Source: Chloroflexi bacterium HGW-Chloroflexi-4
GTDB lineage: Bacteria; Chloroflexota; Anaerolineae; Anaerolineales; Anaerolineaceae
Assembly: GCA_002840715.1 (NCBI GenBank)
Contig: PHBW01000003.1
Span: 62,001 to 126,000, forward strand
Length of the DNA: 64,000 nt
Direction: 5' to 3'
A program made the translations under genes and the position numbers. The stretch's first letter is position 1; every line of letters begins with the position of its first letter. Shown piece after piece: positions 1 to 7,687 of this stretch. The notes under the pieces are model-generated. The model saw nothing but the letters and a program-made list of their open reading frames with translations. It had not been told where the DNA came from and did not search any database.

Positions 1-1314
1 TTAATAATTGCTGCAACATTATCAACTATTGAAATTGGTCATAATATTGTCGGATGTCTCATGATCAGAGATATCTCAAACCTTAAGAAATCTCAAGCCG
101 ATATTCAAAAGTTGGCATCCGCAGTTCGCGAAATTAGTGAAGGATTGATTATTGCCAACCATCGTGGTGAAACAGAATACGTCAATCTGGCTGTTGAACA
201 AATTACCGGATATTCAAGTGAAGAACTTCTTGGAAAAAATCTGTTGAAATATCTTCCAACATCTTTTACCGCCGAACAAATTCATGTACATGAACGAGGC
301 CTTCAAGCAGGAAACATCGAACGCGGAAAAGTGATCTGCTCCAGAAGAGACGGTTCTCAATACACCATGCAATACAACATCGCACCAATCAGTGATGAAC
401 AAGGAAACCGTAACTTTGTCTCGGTAATTTCTGATGTTTCCCAGAATGAATTATTGGACCAGCAGAATCGACAAGCCCAAAAATTGGAAGCCATTGGCTC
501 TCTGGCAGCCGGTGTGGCGCATGAAATTAACACCCCCACTCAATATGTAGGGAATAACCTTTTGTTCATAAAAAAAGAGTTTGACTCCGTTTTGGATATT
601 TTAAATAAATCTACACAGTTAATCACTCAAGTACAAGCGGGAGAGCCGATCAATAGATTGATTGAAGAATTTCATCACGAAGAAAAAGAAGCCGATTTGG
701 ATTACCTTGCACAAGAAATTCCAAAGGCAATTGATGAATCTCTTGAAGGTATTGCCAGGGTCACGAAGATAGTTCAAGCTATAAAGGAGTTCTCACACCC
801 CAGTATGGATGAAAAGACTCCCGTGGACTTAAATCGCGCAATTGACACAACCATCACGGTTTCACGAAACGAATGGAAATATGTGGCAGATCTGATACCT
901 CATTATGATGAAAACTTGCCGTCGGTTCTCTGCTCTCCTGGAGAGATTAACCAGGTAATTCTTAACCTCATCACCAATGCCGCACATGCAATCAAAGATC
1001 AAATCAAAAAAGGAGTTTATACCAAAGGGTTGATTGAAATATTCACCTTTGCGAAAGAAAAATCTGTTGAGATTCATGTTAAAGATAATGGCAGTGGTAT
1101 TCCTGAAGAGTACCGTGAAAAAGTGTTTAACCCTTTCTTTACCACCAAGCCAGTTGGTATGGGCACTGGGCAGGGACTATCCATTTCATACAAAGTGATA
1201 GTTAATAAACATGGCGGTATGCTGGTTTTTGATAGTGAAATCGACAGGGGCACTACTTTTATGATCACCTTGCCCCTTTCAAATGAAAATATACAAACCA
1301 ACAGTAATTTGTAA
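1..1314 (+). CDS. PAS-domain sensor histidine kinase, 5' end outside the window
   Basis: Sensor kinase that would autophosphorylate on His and pass phosphate to a response regulator, probably one of the two encoded next. The frame is open from base 1 through the ATG at 61, and the residues before that ATG (IGHNIVGCLMIRDIS) look like the end of a PAS domain, so the gene very probably begins upstream. A full PAS domain follows (roughly nt 110-440), then the H box GVAHEINTP with the His codon at 520-522, the N box NQVILNLITNAAHAI, and the ATP-lid motifs DNGSGIPE, FNPFFTTKP and GTGQGLS. No membrane segment is visible in the part present. It lies 24 bp before the REC-HDOD gene on the same strand. 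The kinase call is firm; the signal sensed is unknown. Confidence 0.93.
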   Translation, partial: LIIAATLSTIEIGHNIVGCLMIRDISNLKKSQADIQKLASAVREISEGLIIANHRGETEYVNLAVEQITGYSSEELLGKNLLKYLPTSFTAEQIHVHERGLQAGNIERGKVICSRRDGSQYTMQYNIAPISDEQGNRNFVSVISDVSQNELLDQQNRQAQKLEAIGSLAAGVAHEINTPTQYVGNNLLFIKKEFDSVLDILNKSTQLITQVQAGEPINRLIEEFHHEEKEADLDYLAQEIPKAIDESLEGIARVTKIVQAIKEFSHPSMDEKTPVDLNRAIDTTITVSRNEWKYVADLIPHYDENLPSVLCSPGEINQVILNLITNAAHAIKDQIKKGVYTKGLIEIFTFAKEKSVEIHVKDNGSGIPEEYREKVFNPFFTTKPVGMGTGQGLSISYKVIVNKHGGMLVFDSEIDRGTTFMITLPLSNENIQTNSNL

Positions 1315-1338
1315 AAAAACAAAAGGAGTGCTATTACG

Positions 1339-2535
1339 ATGCTAAAAGTGTTATTGGTTGATGATAATCCAAACGTCTTGCATTCCTTCAAAAGAGCCTT
1401 GCATTCTGGGAATAATCAATGGAAGATTCTGATTGCAGAAAGTGCTGCTGATGCTCTCGAACTTATTGCGCTTGAGGAAGTTGATATCATTATTTCTGAT
1501 TTGAGAATGCCCATTATGGATGGCGTTACTTTACTCGGAATTGTTGCTCAAAAATCTCCAGCGACCCTGCGCATTGCCATCACCGGCGATGCTGACCCTG
1601 CTATTTGCCAGCAAGCCACTCTCGTTGCTCATCAATTCATTGCCAAACCGATTGATCCGCAGGATCTTTCAAGGATCATAGATCAAGCCACCGGAGTAAG
1701 CAACCTGGTTGCAAAACCCGAGGTCAGGCGCTCGATTCTGAGGATCGCCAATCTTCCCAGTCAACCCGGGTTATACAATCAATTGGTTGCCGAGTTAAAT
1801 AAACCCGAGGTAAACCTTGATTATGTTGCTTCAGTCATATCTCAAGATATCAGTATGACGGCAAAAATTCTACAATTGGTAAACTCGGCGTATTTCGGTC
1901 TGGCCCGTGAAGTAAAAGATGTCTCTCAAGCTGTTTATTATTTAGGTGTTGAGACGATTCGCGACCTTTCATTTTCCATTCACTTGTTCTCTCAATTTGA
2001 TCAAGATTTGATTAATCGGTCAGGGTTGGCGAACTTGTGGGATCACTCACTTCGGGTCGCTTCCTGTTCCAGAGCAATAATGGCATCAACAATTAATGAT
2101 AAAAAAGTATTAACCGGTGCTTTTACTGCGGGTTTGCTGCATGATATTGGCAAACTTATTCTTGGCACAACATCACCAGCGTTTTATAGTTCTCTTAAAA
2201 ATGAGAGAAGTGATGCTCCAATTCACGATCTTGTTCGTGAAAAAGAAGAATTTGGATCCACACATGCCGACATCGGAGCTTATTTATTGGGATGTTGGGG
2301 GCTGCCTCAAGACATTATCAATGCTGTTCTAACCCATCATTCATTTGAAATTCTTGATCCCATGCGTTTTTCACCATCATTGGTTATTTGGTTTGCGAAT
2401 GAATTTGTTAATTCGCATTCTAGGTCTTCTGATTTTTCAGGATTCAAGTTGACTGAAGAAAAAACGCAAAACAGGATCCTTGCTGATCATTATGAAATGT
2501 GGGTCAATGAATGTATAAAAATAGAATTAAAGTGA
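1339..2535 (+). CDS. Response regulator with C-terminal HDOD domain
   Basis: Two-domain signalling protein of 398 residues. The N-terminal receiver has the acidic pair after LLVD, the phospho-acceptor Asp54 in SDLRMP, and the conserved T/K positions (AITGD, AKP). Residues from about 125 onward form an HDOD domain (NLPSQPG, SQDISMTAKILQLVNSAYFG, LLHDIGKLILG). HDOD proteins act in signalling and stress or motility control, usually without nuclease activity. A good ribosome site (AAAAGGAG) precedes the ATG. It is the middle gene of a kinase, REC-HDOD and REC-HD set with gaps of 24 and 10 bp, so the three are probably one transcript and a phosphorelay. Confidence 0.92.
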   Translation: MLKVLLVDDNPNVLHSFKRALHSGNNQWKILIAESAADALELIALEEVDIIISDLRMPIMDGVTLLGIVAQKSPATLRIAITGDADPAICQQATLVAHQFIAKPIDPQDLSRIIDQATGVSNLVAKPEVRRSILRIANLPSQPGLYNQLVAELNKPEVNLDYVASVISQDISMTAKILQLVNSAYFGLAREVKDVSQAVYYLGVETIRDLSFSIHLFSQFDQDLINRSGLANLWDHSLRVASCSRAIMASTINDKKVLTGAFTAGLLHDIGKLILGTTSPAFYSSLKNERSDAPIHDLVREKEEFGSTHADIGAYLLGCWGLPQDIINAVLTHHSFEILDPMRFSPSLVIWFANEFVNSHSRSSDFSGFKLTEEKTQNRILADHYEMWVNECIKIELK

Positions 2536-2545
2536 GGTAAATACA

Positions 2546-3700
2546 ATGGCGACTATTCTAATCGTTGATGATGATGTAAATCTTTTACTTTCTTTTGAGC
2601 GCAACTTCAGACGAAGTTACACGGTGTTGACCGCTCCTTCAGGCAGAGAAGGACTTCAGAAAATTTCCGATAACAAAAAAATCGCTTTGGTTATTTCAGA
2701 TATGAACATGCCTGAAATGGATGGTATAGAATTTCTTAGCCGTGTAAAAAAATTCAATCCAAGTATTACCAGAATTATGCTCACCGGAAAGGCTGATCTT
2801 AATGTTGCTATTCAAGCAGTAAATGAAGGCAGTATTTTTCGGTTTTTAACCAAGCCGACCACACCTGAATTGCTAGAACGAATCATAAATGACGGACTGG
2901 AGCAAAATCGTTTAATCAATAGTGAAAAAATATTACTCAATCAGACGTTAAACGGAAGCCTTGATATCCTAAATGAAGTTCTTGGCCTGACAAACCCGGT
3001 AGCATTTGGCAGAAGCAGTCGGATAAAAAAAATTGTGTCACATATCATGAATAAAACTGACCTTGAAAATACATGGCAATTTGACCTTGCCGCTACCTTT
3101 TGTCTAATAGGATACATCTCAATTCCTCAGACCATCCAGGAAAAAATCTATAAAAATATTGCCCTAGATAAAATCGAAACCGAATTGGTTAATAAGACTC
3201 CTCAGATTGCTTTCGATTTAATAAAACGCATTCCTCGTTTTGAATCAATCGCTGAGATGATTCTCAACCAGAATAAGCCTTATCATCAATATAAAAGTGC
3301 AATTGAAACGCCTGTTTCAATTGGTTCACAAATTTTGAAAATGGCTATTGACTTGGATGCTTTGATTACTTCGGGCATGTCTTCAGACGAAATAAAGTTG
3401 AAGATGATAAATGATGCTGAGCATAATTATAACCCTCACTTGACAGTGACTCTGCTAGATTATTTTGTTGATGTTGATTACTATAAACAAGTTTCGCTTC
3501 AAGTTTCAGAACTTAAGGTTGGTATGATTCTGGATCAGGATGTTTTTTCAAGCGCAGGTGCTTTGTTGTTGGTTAAAGGTCAAGAGATCACCGATACGGT
3601 TTTACCGCGTATTATAAATTTCCAACGTTATGTGGGTGTCCTTCAACCGATTCGTATCTTATGTCGACCTGAAGAACCCAACACTATTCTGAATGGATAA
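2546..3700 (+). CDS. Response regulator with degenerate HD-type output domain
   Basis: The N-terminal receiver is intact (LIVDDD, phospho-acceptor Asp52 in SDMNMP, LTGKAD, TKP). Residues about 130-310 resemble the output half of RpfG-like REC/HD-GYP regulators, but the place where the HD metal-binding pair and GK should stand reads LAATFCLIGYISIP, so the His-Asp pair is gone and no GYP motif is seen. The protein is therefore unlikely to hydrolyse cyclic-di-GMP and may act as a binding or scaffolding regulator. The C-terminal 60 residues (SELKVGMILDQDVFSSAGALLLVKG) match the small domain often found at the end of HD-GYP regulators. Last gene of the kinase operon; its stop lies one base from the stop of the convergent flavoprotein gene, with no terminator between them. 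Confidence 0.85.
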   Translation: MATILIVDDDVNLLLSFERNFRRSYTVLTAPSGREGLQKISDNKKIALVISDMNMPEMDGIEFLSRVKKFNPSITRIMLTGKADLNVAIQAVNEGSIFRFLTKPTTPELLERIINDGLEQNRLINSEKILLNQTLNGSLDILNEVLGLTNPVAFGRSSRIKKIVSHIMNKTDLENTWQFDLAATFCLIGYISIPQTIQEKIYKNIALDKIETELVNKTPQIAFDLIKRIPRFESIAEMILNQNKPYHQYKSAIETPVSIGSQILKMAIDLDALITSGMSSDEIKLKMINDAEHNYNPHLTVTLLDYFVDVDYYKQVSLQVSELKVGMILDQDVFSSAGALLLVKGQEITDTVLPRIINFQRYVGVLQPIRILCRPEEPNTILNG

Positions 3701-3701
3701 T

Positions 3702-4910
3702 TTATTCAATTGACATGCCTGCCACAGCACCTGAACTGAAGGCGTATTGCAGATTGTAACCACCGCACGGTCCCACCACATCCAGCGTTTCACCCACCAG
3801 TGTCAGACCAGAGATTAGTCGTGAACGCATGTTCAGTGGGTCTACTTCGCTGACAGGCACGCCACCGGCGCTGACCTGGCAATATTCAAAACCGCGTACC
3901 CCCGTCACTTTAAAGGGCATTGAGGTGGCAATTTTTAGAACTTTTTCAGTTTGTTCATCATTCAATTCATTGATTGGCACATCCAGCGGGTAACCGGCAC
4001 GGGCAATCAAGACCGGCGGCAATTTGGGTGACAATACAGACGCCAATAAAACGCGCAGAGGGGTGTCGGTGCTGCGTTTACGGGTGATCAGGTCGTGTAA
4101 TTCCACCTCGCTGTTGAATAGCGGATTGAGTCTGAGCTCCAGTTTGACGTTGGACCGGGTCGAAATGTGGTGGCTTAAATCCATCACTGCCGGTCCGTTC
4201 AATCCCCATTCGGTCAGGATCAGGTTGCCGGTCGTTTCAGCCAGCAGGCTGCTATTTTCATATAAAGATGCGCGCGCATCAAAGCGAACACCTGACAGTG
4301 CTTTCCATGAGCTCATCTCACATGTGACAGGGGCGAGGGCTGGCACCAGTGGCAAAATACTATGGCCAAGATTTTTGAGCCACGGAAAAAGTTCTCCGCG
4401 GGACCCGAGGGTGGGGTAAGCCTTGCCGCCTGCAGCCACAATTAATTGTTTTGTCGAAATCGTTGCGCCTGTCGAAAGATCAAGTTTAAATTCTTCGTTT
4501 ATTGTAAGGATTGCAGTTACTTTGGTGTTGAGAACCAGTTCTACATTCGCCTGACGAAGAGCATTGGCAAATGCATCCACCACTGTTTGCGCGGATTCAG
4601 AGACAGGGTAGCACCAACCGTCTGCAGTTGAAAAAGTGAGCACACCAATCTCGCGCAGAAAGGTGATCAGGTCTGCATGGCCAAAGCGCTTGAGCAGGGT
4701 TTCCATCCAGGTGATATCAGCACAGGAGTAGCGGCTGCCCTCCATGCGCTGGTTGGTCAGGTTGGCCCTTCCGCTGCCAGTCACCAGTAATTTGCGCCCC
4801 ACCTGTTCGTTGCTGTCAATCAGTCTTACTTTATGGCCTGATTTGGCTGCAAACAGCGCGGCTGTCATGCCAGAAGGTCCAGCTCCAATGATGGTGATGG
4901 GGGTATCCAT
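3702..4910 (-). CDS. HI0933/YhiN-family NAD(P)/FAD-dependent oxidoreductase
   Basis: Flavoprotein of about 402 residues. It opens with a classic dinucleotide-binding motif (TIIGAGPSGMTAALFAAKSG) followed by the family hallmark QVGRKLLVTGSGRANLTN, and closes with GLTLVGETLDVVGPCGGYNLQYAFSSG, the second FAD contact of this family. The physiological substrate of HI0933 proteins is not established. I place the start at the ATG at 4910, directly before DTPITIIGAG; a TTG 36 bases upstream is possible but adds a non-conserved tail. It is convergent with the signalling operon and downstream of the lipoprotein gene on the same strand, from which a terminator hairpin separates it. Confidence 0.9.
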   Translation of the reverse strand: MDTPITIIGAGPSGMTAALFAAKSGHKVRLIDSNEQVGRKLLVTGSGRANLTNQRMEGSRYSCADITWMETLLKRFGHADLITFLREIGVLTFSTADGWCYPVSESAQTVVDAFANALRQANVELVLNTKVTAILTINEEFKLDLSTGATISTKQLIVAAGGKAYPTLGSRGELFPWLKNLGHSILPLVPALAPVTCEMSSWKALSGVRFDARASLYENSSLLAETTGNLILTEWGLNGPAVMDLSHHISTRSNVKLELRLNPLFNSEVELHDLITRKRSTDTPLRVLLASVLSPKLPPVLIARAGYPLDVPINELNDEQTEKVLKIATSMPFKVTGVRGFEYCQVSAGGVPVSEVDPLNMRSRLISGLTLVGETLDVVGPCGGYNLQYAFSSGAVAGMSIE

Positions 4911-4974
4911 AAATAGATTGTAATGGTGGTATGGGCGAATTGGCAATATGCCTTTTTAGAAAACACTTAAAAAG

Positions 4975-5008
4975 TCAAACCCCAAAGAAGTTGGTTTTTG
5001 GGGTTTGA
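4975..5008 (-). terminator. Intrinsic terminator after the propeller lipoprotein gene
   Basis: A 12-bp perfect stem (TCAAACCCCAAA at 4975-4986 against TTTGGGGTTTGA at 4997-5008, 10-nt loop). Read on the minus strand it is followed by CTTTTTAAG, and it lies just past the stop of the gene ending at 5046. Confidence 0.8.
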
Positions 5009-5045
5009 TTGAAACAGCTCTGTTTGATTTGTTATATGCTACAAG

Positions 5046-6638
5046 CTATTCTTGATATGGGTATCGCATCCCTGGATGCAGGGTTGAAATCTTGAAACTT
5101 CCGTCATCCAGTTGGAGGATGCCCAAGAGTTCATACGGTGTGTAATCATCAAACATGATCTCGCTGCCATCCGGCTTCTCAAGAGTAACGATGGCATAGT
5201 AATCCCAACCTCTATCAAAGTCAGCCATTACTCGTACAATACGTTTGAGTGGAAGGCAGGGTACCTCATCCTCTTTACATAGTGCTGTAAAGGTTTCCGG
5301 CAGATCATCCGGGTTTAAGCCTGTAGCCACCACTTCTTCTCGTGCGTAGGAATCCAACTGGGTCATATCTGCAGCGGATTGATAATCTCCGCTGCTGATG
5401 ACCGCGAAATAGTCCTGTATCAGTTTTTCTATTTTCTGAATATCTGGGGTGGGAAGCGACCACAATGTCATGTTCGTGGCTTCAAAACCGAGTCGCAGGA
5501 ATGATTTCCCATCTGCTGAAAACTTGATCCTGCCCGGGTTAACTTCTTGTGTCAGTGAACCGATTACTTTCCCATTTTGCAGATTGATTACCTGTACGCC
5601 CTCGTAGAAATCAACCATATCTCCTGGGTTGCCAAAAGTTAACAACAGATCATTAGATGGGTTGAAAGTTATTGAGGTTACTTCTGTATATGGTGAGATG
5701 GTTATTTTTTTTTCGTTGCCTGATTCAATATTATAAAGTTTTACAAAAGAATCGTTCTCAATGAGGGTTGCGATAACCTTGCCGTCTGAAGAAACAGTCG
5801 CTTTGCCATTGCCTGCAAGGGGTAACCGAGCTAATTCAGTCCAGGTGTCAGTATCATAAACGATGACATCACGATCTGATCGTTGAGTATAGACAGTAAA
5901 GTGGTTTCCTTGAGCATTGAAAAAAGGTGAGTTCTGCCCCCAGAAGGCGCCGCTGAGGCGGATAATCTCACTTCCATCCAATAGGTTAAGCACCAAAAGT
6001 TCGCTCTCCGTTACGATGACGAGTGTTCTACCGTCCGGGCTGATGGAATCGAATGGCAACTGAAGCTCGTTTTTTGGTGTGTAAACTTCTGTGGTTAGGC
6101 CCGTGGCTCTGTCATAGCGCAGAACCTTACCACGGATAGAGAATATCAGCGTGCTGCCGTCCGGATTAAGATCCACATCCCAAATCTGACTGAGCGTATC
6201 TACAGAGATATCAAGGATGGGTTGTTCCAGGTAGGTGTCAATTAATAGTAGAAAATCCTTGCCGCCAGGATAGGAGGAGCAGTTCACAATACAACCGCCG
6301 ATCGCAATTGTACTGCCATCAGCACTGTAATCCTGGGCATAGGTGTAAATTTCGAACATTTCTTTATTGAAATGTTTGGCAAGGGCTGAACCGTAGCTGA
6401 TCACTCCGGTGAATTGGTTGAAATTCTGTGCATTGAAATCGAGAGGCATTGGGGTGGCAGTGGCGGTTGGCATTACCGTACTGGTTGCTGGAAGAGGTGT
6501 GTTGGTGGCAGAGATAAGTGTTGGGTTTTCATTTGTCGTGCTGGAGAGAGGGGTAGCAGTGTTTTTGGAGCTTGAGGGGCTGGCACAGCCAGCCATGAGA
6601 GACAGTATGACCAATGAAAGTAAGAACGTTTTATACAT
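5046..6638 (-). CDS. Lipoprotein with Thr/Pro linker and beta-propeller-like repeats
   Basis: Predicted surface lipoprotein of 530 residues. A short hydrophobic signal ends in the lipobox LMAGC (Cys18), followed by a Ser/Thr/Pro-rich linker to about residue 65, a layout common in Chloroflexota lipoproteins. The body shows repeated blades of the form DGSTLIFS, DGRTLVIVT, DGKVIATLI and ADGKSFLRLG, which suggests a WD40/YVTN-like propeller, then a separate C-terminal domain of about 130 residues (QDYFAVISSGDYQSAADM onward) resembling the small domains that track usage or load in such proteins. The ATG has a good ribosome site (AGGAG). Function unknown; the propeller assignment comes from the repeat pattern only. 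Confidence 0.8.
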   Translation of the reverse strand: MYKTFLLSLVILSLMAGCASPSSSKNTATPLSSTTNENPTLISATNTPLPATSTVMPTATATPMPLDFNAQNFNQFTGVISYGSALAKHFNKEMFEIYTYAQDYSADGSTIAIGGCIVNCSSYPGGKDFLLLIDTYLEQPILDISVDTLSQIWDVDLNPDGSTLIFSIRGKVLRYDRATGLTTEVYTPKNELQLPFDSISPDGRTLVIVTESELLVLNLLDGSEIIRLSGAFWGQNSPFFNAQGNHFTVYTQRSDRDVIVYDTDTWTELARLPLAGNGKATVSSDGKVIATLIENDSFVKLYNIESGNEKKITISPYTEVTSITFNPSNDLLLTFGNPGDMVDFYEGVQVINLQNGKVIGSLTQEVNPGRIKFSADGKSFLRLGFEATNMTLWSLPTPDIQKIEKLIQDYFAVISSGDYQSAADMTQLDSYAREEVVATGLNPDDLPETFTALCKEDEVPCLPLKRIVRVMADFDRGWDYYAIVTLEKPDGSEIMFDDYTPYELLGILQLDDGSFKISTLHPGMRYPYQE

Positions 6639-6830
6639 ATGGACACTCCTGAGCGATAAAATTAATTAGATAATTTTTATCTTATTCAATCATAACACAG
6701 GGATATGGTAGATCTTAACATAACCACCTGGATAGTGTTTATTGCAAAAAAAATCAATAATTTTTCTTTATCGGATTTTTTTGTGATTCTTGCCGGAATA
6801 GTTTGATAATAATGGATTAATATTAACCAT

Positions 6831-7616
6831 ATGCCAAAACAAACCTTTCGCACATCTGATTTAGCCCGCGCGGTGGGCATTCATCCCAACACAGTCATGC
6901 GCTACATTGACTGGGGATTGATTCCTCCGGTGGAACGAACACCCACTGGCTATCGTATCTATACCCAGCATCATCTGGATTGTTTACGCTTAGCCCGATT
7001 GGTCTATTCCTCCTACTATCCCGGCAAAGCCCTGCGCGCCAGTGCCACAGGCATGATTGAATCTGCTGTGGCGGATGACTGGACCGAAGCACTTGCGCAA
7101 GCCCGCCAGCACTTGGCAATCGTTGAAATCGAAATTGAGCGGGCTGAATACACGGTGAAGTTGTTGGAAAATTGGGCAAGCCGTGCAAGCAACCTATCGG
7201 ATGAAAATCAATCTCAATCTTTGACCATCGGTCAGGCGTGCGAGAAACTGGATGTGACCCACGATGTACTGCGCAACTGGGAGCGCAATGGATTAATCAG
7301 CATCCCTCGAAACCCTGATAACGGATACCGCCGCATTGGTAAAACAGAACTTGAAAGGCTGCGCATCATTCGCTTGTTGAGCCATGCCGGGTACAGCATC
7401 ATGGCCATGCTGCGCATGTTCATCCAGTTTGACAGGGGCGAGACCCGCAACCTGAGACAAGTGCTTGACACGCCAAATCCAGACGAAGATGTATACATGG
7501 CTGCAGATCGCTGGCTGACGGTTCTTTACACTCAAAAAGAACATTCCATCAAGATTCTGAATTTCATCGAAGAGATCATCCAGCAGCATCACACTCAAAA
7601 TCCATTAATTCCTTAA
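6831..7616 (+). CDS. Transcription regulator with two MerR-type helix-turn-helix domains
   Basis: Regulator of 261 residues with two MerR-like DNA-binding heads in one chain: residues about 6-45 (FRTSDLARAVGIHPNTVMRYIDWGLI) and about 130-200 (LTIGQACEKLDVTHDVLRNWERNGLI, then GYRRIGKTELERLRIIRLL). A helical stretch lies between them. Ordinary MerR proteins have one head and dimerise, so this one may bind an operator as a pseudo-dimer. The next gene, 71 bp downstream, encodes a UvrA2-type ABC protein, and the gap contains a perfect inverted repeat at 7642-7666 that is a good operator candidate. No ligand-binding domain is recognisable, so the inducer is unknown. Confidence 0.85.
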   Translation: MPKQTFRTSDLARAVGIHPNTVMRYIDWGLIPPVERTPTGYRIYTQHHLDCLRLARLVYSSYYPGKALRASATGMIESAVADDWTEALAQARQHLAIVEIEIERAEYTVKLLENWASRASNLSDENQSQSLTIGQACEKLDVTHDVLRNWERNGLISIPRNPDNGYRRIGKTELERLRIIRLLSHAGYSIMAMLRMFIQFDRGETRNLRQVLDTPNPDEDVYMAADRWLTVLYTQKEHSIKILNFIEEIIQQHHTQNPLIP

Positions 7617-7641
7617 TCCAAACTCTCCACTTGCACACCAG

Positions 7642-7666
7642 GGTTTTACAATTAATATGTAAAACC
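7642..7666. promoter_or_regulatory. 25-bp inverted repeat, candidate operator of the MerR-like regulator
   Basis: Perfect 9-bp arms GGTTTTACA (7642-7650) and TGTAAAACC (7658-7666) with a 7-nt A/T spacer, between the double-MerR gene and the UvrA2-type gene start at 7688. Position and symmetry suggest a regulator site. It lacks the T-run of a terminator. Confidence 0.55.
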
Positions 7667-7687
7667 AATTTTTATCATGGAGCAATC

